DNA of 64,000 nucleotides from Ardenticatenales bacterium (lineage in GTDB: Bacteria > Chloroflexota > Anaerolineae > Ardenticatenales > Ardenticatenaceae), in the NCBI GenBank assembly GCA_020634795.1, contig JACKAZ010000001.1, forward strand, positions 372,001-436,000. The letters run 5' to 3'. Numbering within the stretch: the stretch's first letter is position 1; every line of letters begins with the position of its first letter. Position numbers and translations under genes: made by a program. Below are positions 34,554 through 42,650 of the stretch, one piece after another. Below the pieces are notes generated by a model, which saw only the letters and a program-made list of their open reading frames with translations, had not been told where the DNA came from and searched no databases.

Positions 34554-35471
34554 TCAGCCTTTCATGCCATCGCGAATCGGACCCTCAAACGCACCTTCGT
34601 CCAACAGCTCCTTCGCCTCGTCTGCGCATTCGGGCTGAATTGGCACAGCAGGTGCGCTATTGTAGTCGTCGAACTCGATGATGAAGGAGATGGAACCTTC
34701 CATCATCCCCTCGTAGAAAGGAACGCCGAGGATAGGGAGCGCACTGCCTGCAGTGGTGATATCGGTTTTGACGATGGCATGGCTGTCAGGGGTCAGGTAG
34801 ATATCGCCGTCGACCGTACCTTGGAAGTCCGCGTAGTCCTGTTTCATGAGCTGTTCGGTAAACAGAGGATCGAGGCGGTAGTGGATAGTGGGGATGCCAT
34901 TGACGGCGACTTCACCTTGGCGGATAAGCGCCATTTCGTGTTCAGCATTGGTGAGGCGATGGTTGTAGAACGTCTCTAGCAGCGATTCGTTATAGAAGAG
35001 GCTACGGAAGGGCGTGGTTTTGTCAGTCCAGCTTTCGACGTTGCAGAACGGTTCCGCCTCGCCCCGATAGTTGAGGTAAGTGCGGTAGGTGCGGTCGCCC
35101 TCGGGATGGGGGAGCAGCACCGTGGGATAACCGTAGGAGCCATTCATCGTGAGTTGGCTGAAACCAGTATCGGTATAGCGTTGGATACCGGTATGCTTGT
35201 CGAAGTGTACCGTGTCATGCCAGAGCGCATCAATCCCTACGGGCGCGGGTGTAAACGGGGGCTCCTCCTGACTCCCGTCGAGAAGCATATTGGCCCGTAC
35301 AGTCATAGAGGTTAGATTAGGATCACTGTCGGGGTTGAGCGGTCGGACCTTAATGAGTTCAGCGTCGGGCGCAAGGGTCATCGGTTCGTCTCCCAGATTG
35401 AGCAGTTGACTGAATCGACAGGCGACGAGCGAGAGGGAGAGAAGGGTCAGCGATACGAGCAGGAGCCTCAC
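34554..35471 (-). CDS. Lipoprotein, tandem paralogue 1
   Basis: 305 residues from a GTG at 35471. I prefer it to the ATG at 35579, which overlaps the next gene and lacks a signal. The lipobox LSLVAC puts the lipidated Cys at 18. The mature part (NLGDEPMTLAPDAELIKVRP onward) is beta-rich and reminiscent of LolA/LppX-type lipid-binding lipoproteins, but this is a guess. The first 150 and the last 100 residues are nearly identical to the two following genes. The middle (NESLLETFYNHRLTNAEHEM) differs. No neighbour hints at function. Confidence 0.75.
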   Translation of the reverse strand: MRLLLVSLTLLSLSLVACRFSQLLNLGDEPMTLAPDAELIKVRPLNPDSDPNLTSMTVRANMLLDGSQEEPPFTPAPVGIDALWHDTVHFDKHTGIQRYTDTGFSQLTMNGSYGYPTVLLPHPEGDRTYRTYLNYRGEAEPFCNVESWTDKTTPFRSLFYNESLLETFYNHRLTNAEHEMALIRQGEVAVNGIPTIHYRLDPLFTEQLMKQDYADFQGTVDGDIYLTPDSHAIVKTDITTAGSALPILGVPFYEGMMEGSISFIIEFDDYNSAPAVPIQPECADEAKELLDEGAFEGPIRDGMKG

Positions 35472-35503
35472 CCGATGCCGCCTAGGAGCTGGGAGTGCCA
35501 CAG

Positions 35504-36430
35504 TTAGCCCTCTACCGCCTGCTGAGGGGGAAGCACAAAGGCACCATCGTCCAACAGCTCCTTCGCGTCGTCTGCGCATTCGGGCTGAATTGGTACAGCA
35601 GGTGCGCTATTGTAGTCGTCGAACTCGATGATGAAGGAGATGGAGCCTTCCATCATCCCCTCGTAGAAAGGAACGCCGAGGATAGGGAGCGCACTGCCTG
35701 CGGTGGTGATATCGGTTTTGACGATGGCATGGCTGTCTGGGGTCAGGTAGATATCGCCGTCGACCGTACCTTGAAAGTCGTCGTACTCCTTTTGCATGAG
35801 TTGCACGGTCAGCGAGGGATCGATGCGGTAATAGATGGCGGGGATGCCATTGACGGTGACTTCGTCCTGACGGATAAGCGCCATTTCGCGCTTAGAATTG
35901 ATCATGGCGTAGACTCTGTAGAGACCGAGGTCGTCGAGCATATCGTCGCCGTAGAAGAGGCTGCGGAAGGGCGTAGTTTTGTCAGTCCAACTTTCGACGT
36001 TGCAGAACGGTTCCGCCTCGCCTCGATAGTTGAGGTAAGTGCGGTAGGTGCGGTCGCCGTAGGGATGGGGGAGCAGCACCGTCGTATAACCGTAGGAGCC
36101 ATTCATCGTGAGTTGGCTGAAACCAGTATCGGTATAGCGTTGGATACCGGTATGCTTGTCGAAGTGTACCGTGTCATGCCAGAGCGCATCAATCCCTACG
36201 GGCGCGGGTGTAAACGGGGGCTCCTCCTGACTCCCGTCGAGAAGCATATTGGCCCGTACAGTCATAGAGGTTAGATTAGGATCACTGTCGGGGTTGAGCG
36301 GTCGGACCTTAATGAGTTCAGCGTCGGGCGCAAGGGTCATCGGTTCGTCTCCCAGATTGAGCAGTTGACTGAATCGACAGGCGACGAGCGAGAGGGAGAG
36401 AAGGGTCAGCGATACGAGCAGGAGCCTCAC
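35504..36430 (-). CDS. Lipoprotein, tandem paralogue 2
   Basis: 308 residues from a GTG at 36430 (an ATG at 36538 again overlaps the neighbour). Signal and lipobox are identical to paralogue 1, including the Cys at 18. The middle segment (GDDMLDDLGLYRVYAMINSK) is identical to paralogue 3, so this gene combines the front of one and the body of the other. It ends QQAVEG. Spacing to paralogue 1 is 32 bp with the GTG start. The repeated unit is about 959 bp. Confidence 0.78.
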   Translation of the reverse strand: MRLLLVSLTLLSLSLVACRFSQLLNLGDEPMTLAPDAELIKVRPLNPDSDPNLTSMTVRANMLLDGSQEEPPFTPAPVGIDALWHDTVHFDKHTGIQRYTDTGFSQLTMNGSYGYTTVLLPHPYGDRTYRTYLNYRGEAEPFCNVESWTDKTTPFRSLFYGDDMLDDLGLYRVYAMINSKREMALIRQDEVTVNGIPAIYYRIDPSLTVQLMQKEYDDFQGTVDGDIYLTPDSHAIVKTDITTAGSALPILGVPFYEGMMEGSISFIIEFDDYNSAPAVPIQPECADDAKELLDDGAFVLPPQQAVEG

Positions 36431-36462
36431 CCGATGCCGCCTAGGAGCTGGGAGTGCCACAG

Positions 36463-37395
36463 TTAGCCCTCTACCGCCTGCTGAGGGGGAAGCACAAAGG
36501 CACCATCGTCCAACAGCTCCTTCGCGTCGTCTGCGCATTCGGGCTGAATTGGTACAGCAGGTGCGCTATTGTAGTCGTCGAACTCGATGATGAAGGAGAT
36601 GGAGCCTTCCATCATCCCCTCGTAGAAAGGAACGCCGAGGATAGGGAGCGCACTGCCTGCGGTGGTGATATCGGTTTTGACGATGGCATGGCTGTCTGGG
36701 GTCAGGTAGATATCGCCGTCGACCGTACCTTGAAAGTCGTCGTACTCCTTTTGCATGAGTTGCACGGTCAGCGAGGGATCGATGCGGTAATAGATGGCGG
36801 GGATGCCATTGACGGTGACTTCGTCCTGACGGATAAGCGCCATTTCGCGCTTAGAATTGATCATGGCGTAGACTCTGTAGAGACCGAGGTCGTCGAGCAT
36901 ATCGTCGCCGTAGAAGAGGCTGCGGAAGGGCGTAGTTTTGTCAGTCCAACTTTCGACGTTGCAGAACGGTTCCGCCTCGCCTCGATAGTTGAGGTAAGTG
37001 CGGTAGGTGCGGTCGCCGTAGGGATGGGGGAGCAGCACCGTCGTATAACCGTAGGAGCCATTCATCGTGAGTTGGCTGAAACCAGTATCGGTATAGCGTT
37101 GGATACCGGTATGCTTGTCGAAGTGTACCGTGTCATGCCAGAGCGCATCAATCCCTACGGGCGCGGGTGTAAACGGGGGCTCCTCCTGACTCCCGTCGAG
37201 AAGCATATTGGCCCGTACAGTCATAGAGGTTAGATTAGGATCACTGTCGGGGTTGAGCGGTCGGACCTTAATGAGTTCAGCGTCGGGCGCAAGGGTCATA
37301 GGTTCGTCTCCCAGATTGAGCAGTTGACTGAATCGACAGCCAACGAGCGAGAGGGTTAATAGCATAGTTGTTACAAAAAGAGTTGCTCCACGCAT
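36463..37395 (-). CDS. Lipoprotein, tandem paralogue 3
   Basis: 310 residues from the ATG at 37395, with GAGGG 9 bases upstream. Its signal peptide (MRGATLFVTTMLLTLSLVGC) differs from the other two, while the mature protein is almost the same as paralogue 2 to the last residue. It has the most convincing start of the three and is likely the parent copy. It begins 28 bp after a truncated WXG100 gene on the same strand. Confidence 0.85.
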   Translation of the reverse strand: MRGATLFVTTMLLTLSLVGCRFSQLLNLGDEPMTLAPDAELIKVRPLNPDSDPNLTSMTVRANMLLDGSQEEPPFTPAPVGIDALWHDTVHFDKHTGIQRYTDTGFSQLTMNGSYGYTTVLLPHPYGDRTYRTYLNYRGEAEPFCNVESWTDKTTPFRSLFYGDDMLDDLGLYRVYAMINSKREMALIRQDEVTVNGIPAIYYRIDPSLTVQLMQKEYDDFQGTVDGDIYLTPDSHAIVKTDITTAGSALPILGVPFYEGMMEGSISFIIEFDDYNSAPAVPIQPECADDAKELLDDGAFVLPPQQAVEG

Positions 37396-37423
37396 CGCTA
37401 TTACCCTCTGTAGGCTTAAGACT

Positions 37424-37600
37424 TCAAAGGTCTGGAAGGAAGAAGGCATCGGCGCCTTCGCCCACCCACGCACCACGTAAGTTTTCGGCGCTATGTGTGA
37501 GCGAACGGCGGGTTGAGGAAACGGCATGGGCGGCTTCTAAAAAGCGTGCGGACATCGCTTCTAAGGTGTCATAGTTGGCTTGGAAAATGCGATCTGACAT
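37424..37600 (-). pseudogene. Truncated WXG100 (ESAT-6-like) protein
   Basis: 58 residues from the ATG at 37600, with GGAGG 6 bases upstream. It reads MSDRIFQANYDTLEAMSARF and then the hairpin motif RGAWVGEGADAFF, the W-x-G turn and following A/F of WXG100 proteins secreted by type VII systems. The normal length is about 100. Here the second helix is missing and the frame ends with LPDL at the junction with the lipoprotein block. No type VII ATPase is in the window. Confidence 0.7.
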
Positions 37601-38207
37601 AAAGGCCTCCAAAGAAGGTGGGATGAGGGATAGCAAGCCCTTACATCATGATAGCAGATTTTCGCGCCGAAATCTTGGCGATTTCGTGAAGATTTTGGGC
37701 AATTTCCGGCCCAAATTCGGCCAATTATGAAGAAAGTATGACGATTTCGTGAAAGTGTGAAGAAAGTATGAAGGACAGGGCATGGGCAAGCGCTCAAATC
37801 ACGTTGGATCTTACCCTACTTGTGGGCCCTGACTCCCACTGGCAGATTCGACCCGTCGACAGGCTCAGGAGCAGGCTCGCGCCGCTTCTAGCAGCGCGAA
37901 GCATTGCACGCCCTTGCGCTTAACGCGGCGGGCCAATGCGGGGCAATTTGCTGCCATGGTATCGCGCAAGGCACGGCAATGACGATGCGCTGTTCGCGCC
38001 TCCGACTAACGTCGGAACTACGAACCTAGTGTTCTGTCAAGGGTCGAATGCTGTATGGGCGATTGTCTGTAGAGAGATATCAGAGATCAGACATCAGAGG
38101 TCAGACGACGGCAAGGCCCTGTAAAATCGCGGTGGTCTGACATCTGTCGTCTGTCATCTACACGGCTTGAATCCTCTCGTTATCTATCATATCATGGTTG
38201 ACAGAGT
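37601..38207. other. Non-coding stretch with short repeats
   Basis: About 600 bp without a gene. 37670-37775 has repeated CGATTTCGTGAA and GAAGAAAGTATGA words. 38028-38056 (CCTAGTGTTCTGTCAAGGG) resembles the IS630 end found at 38372. 38080-38160 has ATCAGAC/GTCTGAC words that can fold back on each other. Confidence 0.4.
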
Positions 38208-38211
38208 ACTA

Positions 38212-38372
38212 GTACAGGCTGGCGCAAATACATCTAGGGTAACCACTGCGGGACTGCTATTACAAGCGAGGCGTCCGCCTGCGCGGACGCGTGGCCCCAG
38301 CGGGGAATTCATTCCCCAGCTGAGACCGCGCAACGAACTCGTACCCTTATACGAACTTCCGCCAAGCTGTAC
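38212..38372. mobile_element. 161 bp MITE with TA target
   Basis: It starts GTACAGGCTGGCG and ends CGCCAAGCTGTAC, imperfect inverted ends of about 30 bp, each flanked by TA (38210-38211 and 38373-38374). The interior has GC palindromes (GTCCGCCTGCGCGGAC and AGCGGGGAATTCATTCCCC) laid out like those of the 166 bp element. Its right TA is shared with the IS630 remnant. Confidence 0.6.
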
Positions 38373-38382
38373 TAGTGTCTTG

Positions 38383-38752
38383 TCAAGGCTGAAATGATGG
38401 ATAAAGACGGTGCAGTTTGATACGGGCCTGAGGGGTAGTGAACTGCCAGTTGATGGTCGCAGCCTGCTGGTTGCGGTCGACGTTCCAAGCCGCGACCTCA
38501 GATTCAAGAAGTTCCTTGGAGGCAATGCGGCGGTCGAGACAGTGACTGTTGAGTAGATTCAGCTCAATCTCGGCCATGTTGAGCCAACTGCCGTGCTTGG
38601 GTGTGTAATGAAACTCCAAGCGCTGCAAGAGGCGGTGCGCTTCGGGGGCGGGAAAGGCTTCCTAGAGCGCCGCGGCGGTATGGGTATTGAGGTTGTCCTG
38701 TACGATGCGGATCGTCTCAGCGTGCGGGTGCTGCTCATCGAGTAAGTACTTC
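38383..38752 (-). pseudogene. IS630 transposase fragment
   Basis: The minus strand reads KYLLDEQHPHAETIRIVQDN then LNTHTAAAL, a TAG stop, EAFPAPEAHR, and RLEFHYTPKHGSWLNMAEIE with a C-terminus ending PSFQP. This is the D-x-N and YTPKHGSWLNMAE region of the DDE domain. The N-terminal half with the first catalytic Asp is gone and a nonsense codon splits the rest. Confidence 0.85.
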
Positions 38753-38931
38753 AGTTAGCAGGAATGTCACTTGGGATTGTTTCATTTCAGTGGGTTCTGA
38801 AATTTGTTGAAGGGATGTGAAAAGCGTGAACCGACGGCTACGGATGTTGGCGCGCAGGGCGTGACATGGCGTCCGATGGCGCCGGCCATGGTACGTGGAC
38901 AGGGCAACGCGGCTAGCCTCTACTGATAGCT

Positions 38932-38962
38932 GAGGCGGGCGGGCACAAGGCCCGCCCCTACA
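38932..38962. repeat. ACAAG-loop hairpin repeat inside IS630
   Basis: 31 bases identical to 6752-6782. A second, reversed and diverged copy follows at about 39010-39040 (arms GGGCACCC and GGGTGCCC around the ACAAG-type loop). Confidence 0.7.
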
Positions 38963-39159
38963 TGGGCCTTGTAAAACAAGGCCAACCCAACGAAAGTAGC
39001 GCGAAGCGGTAGGGGCACCCCTTGTGGGTGCCCGCCTCAATCACTAGGCGTTGCTGACGATCCGGTTCATCTCCGCGCGGCGCAACTCATTTGATACACA
39101 CCCAAATTATTTCGATCATTTTAGCCTTGACGAGACACTAGGATCCAACGCTTGTATGA

Positions 39160-39330
39160 TAGGGAAGCAGTGGGGAATCGACTAAAGTTACGATTCTGAG
39201 CCACTGCAAACGATAGGGATGAAGCTGGTTTAACGCTGAGGCATCAAGCCTGTGATGGAGATAACGCTCCCCTATCGAGATGATCGCCACATAGTGCGGA
39301 CGGTATCCTAGGCCTCCCTAGCGGGATGAG
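39160..39330 (+). ncRNA. Candidate bridge RNA of the IS110 element
   Basis: The 260 bp before the transposase is non-coding and highly foldable. A stem of GCAGTGG/CCACTGC with GAATCG/CGATTC spans 39167-39207. CGATAGGG (39211-39218) pairs with CCCTATCG (39270-39277), enclosing a GAGGC...GCCTG hairpin. One 5' stem-loop followed by an internally looped domain resembles the guide RNAs described for the IS110 group, which are encoded upstream of the transposase. The boundaries are my estimate. Confidence 0.45.
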
Positions 39331-39405
39331 CTTGCATATACAAGGCTGATACGGAGCGATCATCGTTTGGCCCCCATTCATTTCATTCCAAGCGGGAGGT
39401 AACTG

Positions 39406-40383
39406 ATGGCCGACTTCATTATCCTAGGCATTGACATTTCCAAAGGGTGGTTCGATGTCTGTCTGCTCACCCCTACAAGCGCACGCTTCGCACAGTTTGA
39501 CAACGATCAACGTGGCTTTGCGGCCTTGGGTGACTGGCTTGAACCGCAGCTAACGGGCGCGGCGACAGCGCTACAGGCCTGTCTTGAAGCGACCGGCCGC
39601 TATGGGGATGAGCTGGCCCATTGGCTCCACGAGCATGGTCACCGGGTGAGCATCGTCAATCCGGCGCGGGTCAAGTATTATGCCAGCAGCAGTGGTGCGC
39701 GCCACAAGAGTGACCGCGGTGATGCGTTCCTAATCGCACACTTTTGCTTGCACAATGACCTCATGGCTTGGCAGCCGTTAGACGAAGTGCGCCAAGCGCT
39801 GCGTGCTATCAGTCGCCAACGCGCAGCGCTGGTGGGCATGCGTAACCAAGAAAACAACCGTTTACAGGCGGGCAAACTGCCTGATACGGTGCAAACCGCC
39901 ATCAAAGCGCACCTTGCTTTTATTGAAACCATGATCGCTGAGCTGGACCAGCAAGGGCAACGTCTCATAGATGAACATGGCGACTTGAGTGCGCAACAAC
40001 AATTGCTGACCCCCATTCAAGGGATTGGCCAACAGACCGCTCGTACCTTGTTGGCAGAGATGCCGCCGCTAGCAGCGCTGGCTTCCGCCCGCTCCTTAGC
40101 GGCCTTTGCCGGGCTTAATCCGCGCCGTGAAGAATCGGGCAAGGGTCGCCCTTACACGCGCCTATCAAAGGCGGGTAATGCGGCCATCCGCAAGGCACTC
40201 TATTTTCCAGCCATGACTGCCATGCGCCACAATCCGCCGCTCAAAGCGTTTGCGGAGCGCCTTACAGAGCGCGGCTTGGCACCGCAACAGATTGTCGCAG
40301 CGGTGATGCGCAAGCTGTTGCATTATGTGTATGGTGTACTCAAACATCAACAGCCTTTTGACCCGAACTACTTACCGTGCTAA
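39406..40383 (+). CDS. IS110 family transposase (bridge-RNA recombinase type)
   Basis: 325 residues. The RuvC-like DEDD site is D10 (GIDISK), E61 (CLEATGRYG), D103 and D106 (HKSDRGDA), all at the usual positions. A coiled coil (130-190) leads to the Tnp20 domain with GIGQQTARTLLAE and FAGLNPRREESGKGR. S244 there is the likely catalytic serine, followed by RLSKAGN. GGGAGG precedes the ATG. It is complete and apparently active. The long structured upstream region places it with the IS110 rather than the IS1111 subgroup. It lies in the DNA that splits the molybdoenzyme genes. Confidence 0.93.
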   Translation: MADFIILGIDISKGWFDVCLLTPTSARFAQFDNDQRGFAALGDWLEPQLTGAATALQACLEATGRYGDELAHWLHEHGHRVSIVNPARVKYYASSSGARHKSDRGDAFLIAHFCLHNDLMAWQPLDEVRQALRAISRQRAALVGMRNQENNRLQAGKLPDTVQTAIKAHLAFIETMIAELDQQGQRLIDEHGDLSAQQQLLTPIQGIGQQTARTLLAEMPPLAALASARSLAAFAGLNPRREESGKGRPYTRLSKAGNAAIRKALYFPAMTAMRHNPPLKAFAERLTERGLAPQQIVAAVMRKLLHYVYGVLKHQQPFDPNYLPC

Positions 40384-40402
40384 TGAGGAACTCTGGCTAA
40401 GC

Positions 40403-40524
40403 GGATGTGGGTAACTGCGGCGTTGGCAGTTATCCACATCCCCGATTCTGCCCCCCCTATCAGAAACCGTCGGCGGCGTGTGGGAATGTGGGCAACTGCG
40501 TTGTTAGCAGTTGTCCATATTTCC
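40403..40524. repeat. Pair of similar hairpins after the IS110 gene
   Basis: GATGTGG...TAACTGC with GCAGTTATCCACATC (40404-40440), and GGAATGTGG...CAACTGC with GCAGTTGTCCATATTTCC (40483-40524). The two stem-loops share sequence and spacing. They may mark the element's right end or be terminators. Confidence 0.5.
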
Positions 40525-40612
40525 ATGCGCTTTTAGCCTGCTATCCATTTCTTCTCGTCTGGATTTTGGGGCTTGACTTTTAACACGGTATCTCCAACGC
40601 TCCAACTTCCAG

Positions 40613-40644
40613 CGCTCGAACGCTCGAACGCTCGAACGCTCGAA
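40613..40644 (+). repeat. Octamer tandem repeat (CGCTCGAA)
   Basis: Four perfect CGCTCGAA units directly after the stop codon of the FeS-NrfD gene (read on the minus strand). Related CTCCAACGCTC words precede it and recur near 62800. Confidence 0.75.
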
Positions 40645-40647
40645 CGC

Positions 40648-42366
40648 TTAACTGTTCGGCACCTCTTGCGGGGCCATGACGAAGGCGTGTTCGTAGGCGT
40701 AGAGGCCGCCGATGGCCAACAACGCCGCCGCCGCGCCCAACCACGGCGCCCACGCGGGCCAGACCACGATGGCCAACGCGGCCAAGAGCAGCGGCACCAC
40801 ATGGCCCACGGCGATGCTCCCATACCAGAACAGATCGCGGTAATGGCCGTGGCTGATCTCGTGGGCAGCCCGCGCCGCGAATTCGCTGGCGTGCGGCATC
40901 CCGAATTCGCCGACCAGCGCCACAAAGAGATCGACCAGCAGCGCGCCGACGAAGATCGGCCAGAGCCAGCCGCTCAGCCCCGCCACGGCAGGTAAGAAGG
41001 CGCTCAACAGCAGCAGCACACCACTCCCCGCCATCAGCGCTTGCACGAAGAGATGGAAGGGCAGCAGCGGGCTTTGCCAGAGGTCGCGTCCCTCCGCCTG
41101 CGCGAAAAGGAAGGCGGTGTAAATCGCGCTCATCAGCGCGAAAGGCAGGCCGATCCACAAGAAGAAGGGGCGCAGACGCACGGCCCAGTCGGCCCACGTG
41201 CCACTGCCGCCGATCAGTTCCAGCAGCCACCACAGCCCCGCAATCGTCGAGAAGCCGATCAGCACCACCGCGCCCCGCGCCAGCCAACTGCGCCATTGGG
41301 GCCGCAGCAAAATGTAGAGAAAACGTTCCGGCTTTTCAAGGTCGATCACCAGCAGCACGGTCGTCAGCGCGATGAAGAGCAGCGCGACGAAACCGCCCAC
41401 CAGCGCCAGCGGTCGGCTGAACGGCACCAAGTTGAGTCCCCAAAGTGCGGCCAGAATCATGAAGAGGCCCGCCCCGATGCTCTTAGTGACGAGGTAGGCG
41501 GGGACGGGCCAGTGCCACGGAATCTTGTGCTGCGCGTTGTAGGCGACCTGTACCATCTGCTCGGCGGCCCGTCCGCCGATCTGGATGGGACCGCCGACCG
41601 GCGCGGCCTGTGGCTGCGGTGCGCGGAGCGACGTGGCGACCGCGCCCGACGGCGCATTGCGTGGCCGAGTTGCCGCGCCCTGCGGCGAGGTACCATGATT
41701 CGTGCCATTGCCATGGACAGTGCCGTCATGCAGCGCCATCACATCGGCCCAGATGAAGGTCTGTGGGGTGCGTTCGGTCGGTGTCAGCGCGATGTCGGCC
41801 CCGTTGATGTAGAAGAGCTTGGGTGCGGTCCCCTGTTCCGGTTTGCGGACCGTCACCGATTCTTTGGCCAGCAGACGGCTGATCTCGGAGCTGGGATCAT
41901 TCATATCGCCCGCGATAATCGCATGTTCGGGGCAGACGACGACACAGGCCGGTTCAAGCCCCAAATCGGTGCGGTGGGCGCAGTAGTGGCATTTGGCCGC
42001 AGTGCCGCTCTCGGGATCGATGTAGATCGCATCGTAGGGGCAGGCCTGCAAACAACCCTTGCAGCCGATGCAGACGCTCTTATCGAACTCGACGATGCCG
42101 TCGGCTCGCTGGTACATCGCCTCGGTGGGGCAGATGCGGACGCAGGGCGGGTTGGCACAATGGTTGCAGCGCGTCACCTGGAAGTGGCGGCGCACATCGG
42201 GGTAACGGCCACTCTCCACATATTTCACCCACGTCCGATTGACGCCGAGCGGCACCTCGTTCTCGGATTTGCAAGCCGTCGAGCAGGCGTGGCAGCCGAT
42301 GCACTTCCGGTTGTCGATGATGAAGCCGAAGGAGGGGTCGGGAGCGACAGCGTTGTCGATGTTCAT
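40648..42366 (-). CDS. Fused 4[4Fe-4S] ferredoxin and NrfD-type membrane subunit
   Basis: 572 residues from the ATG at 42366 (MNIDNAVAPDPSFGFIID); an ATG at 42387 is possible. Residues 15-180 carry four Cys clusters (CIGCHACSTAC, CNHCANPPCVRIC, CIGCKGCLQAC, CHYC...PACVVVC) like PsrB or DmsB. A Pro/Ala-rich linker (200-275) leads to about eight membrane helices with NrfD/PsrC features. The fusion would carry electrons from quinol to the molybdenum subunit, or the reverse. There is no Tat signal. The matching catalytic and chaperone genes lie at 33621-29684, with 7 kb of accessory DNA between. Confidence 0.88.
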   Translation of the reverse strand: MNIDNAVAPDPSFGFIIDNRKCIGCHACSTACKSENEVPLGVNRTWVKYVESGRYPDVRRHFQVTRCNHCANPPCVRICPTEAMYQRADGIVEFDKSVCIGCKGCLQACPYDAIYIDPESGTAAKCHYCAHRTDLGLEPACVVVCPEHAIIAGDMNDPSSEISRLLAKESVTVRKPEQGTAPKLFYINGADIALTPTERTPQTFIWADVMALHDGTVHGNGTNHGTSPQGAATRPRNAPSGAVATSLRAPQPQAAPVGGPIQIGGRAAEQMVQVAYNAQHKIPWHWPVPAYLVTKSIGAGLFMILAALWGLNLVPFSRPLALVGGFVALLFIALTTVLLVIDLEKPERFLYILLRPQWRSWLARGAVVLIGFSTIAGLWWLLELIGGSGTWADWAVRLRPFFLWIGLPFALMSAIYTAFLFAQAEGRDLWQSPLLPFHLFVQALMAGSGVLLLLSAFLPAVAGLSGWLWPIFVGALLVDLFVALVGEFGMPHASEFAARAAHEISHGHYRDLFWYGSIAVGHVVPLLLAALAIVVWPAWAPWLGAAAALLAIGGLYAYEHAFVMAPQEVPNS

Positions 42367-42448
42367 GGTGGGTGTCCCGTGTTGCATGTTCCGTGTTTAG
42401 GCGTTTAACGACGAGGTCGGGAGGGTACTGAAGCGGGTGGGTGATGTG

Positions 42449-42531
42449 TGGTGCATGGTGCATGGTGCAATGGAATCAGCAAAGCATCCCGATTCACGAT
42501 TTATGAGGAAGGTGCAAGGTGCAAGGTGCAA
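42449..42531 (+). repeat. Heptamer repeats (GGTGCAT and GGTGCAA)
   Basis: Two GGTGCAT and one GGTGCAA from 42449, and three GGTGCAA from 42511, between the FeS-NrfD and tyrS genes. Both blocks belong to the dispersed heptamer family. Confidence 0.65.
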
Positions 42532-42650
42532 ACAGGCATTGCAAAGCCAGGGTGATGCGCTGTGGTACGATTCTCGATCCCAAGCGGCTGGTCGTCCTAT
42601 CGTTGCTCAACGGCACAGCGTTCAAACGCATTTCACCGCCTCCCCATTCG

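Larger units (their letters stand above)
38375..39138 (-). mobile_element. IS630-family insertion sequence remnant
   Basis: Inverted ends GTGTCTTGTCAAGGCTGAAA (38375 on) and, reversed, GTGTCTCGTCAAGGCTAAAA (ending 39138), with TA on both outer sides, the IS630/Tc1 target. It is only 764 bp against about 1.1 kb for a full element. The transposase is damaged and an ACAAG-loop repeat has entered it. Confidence 0.8.
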
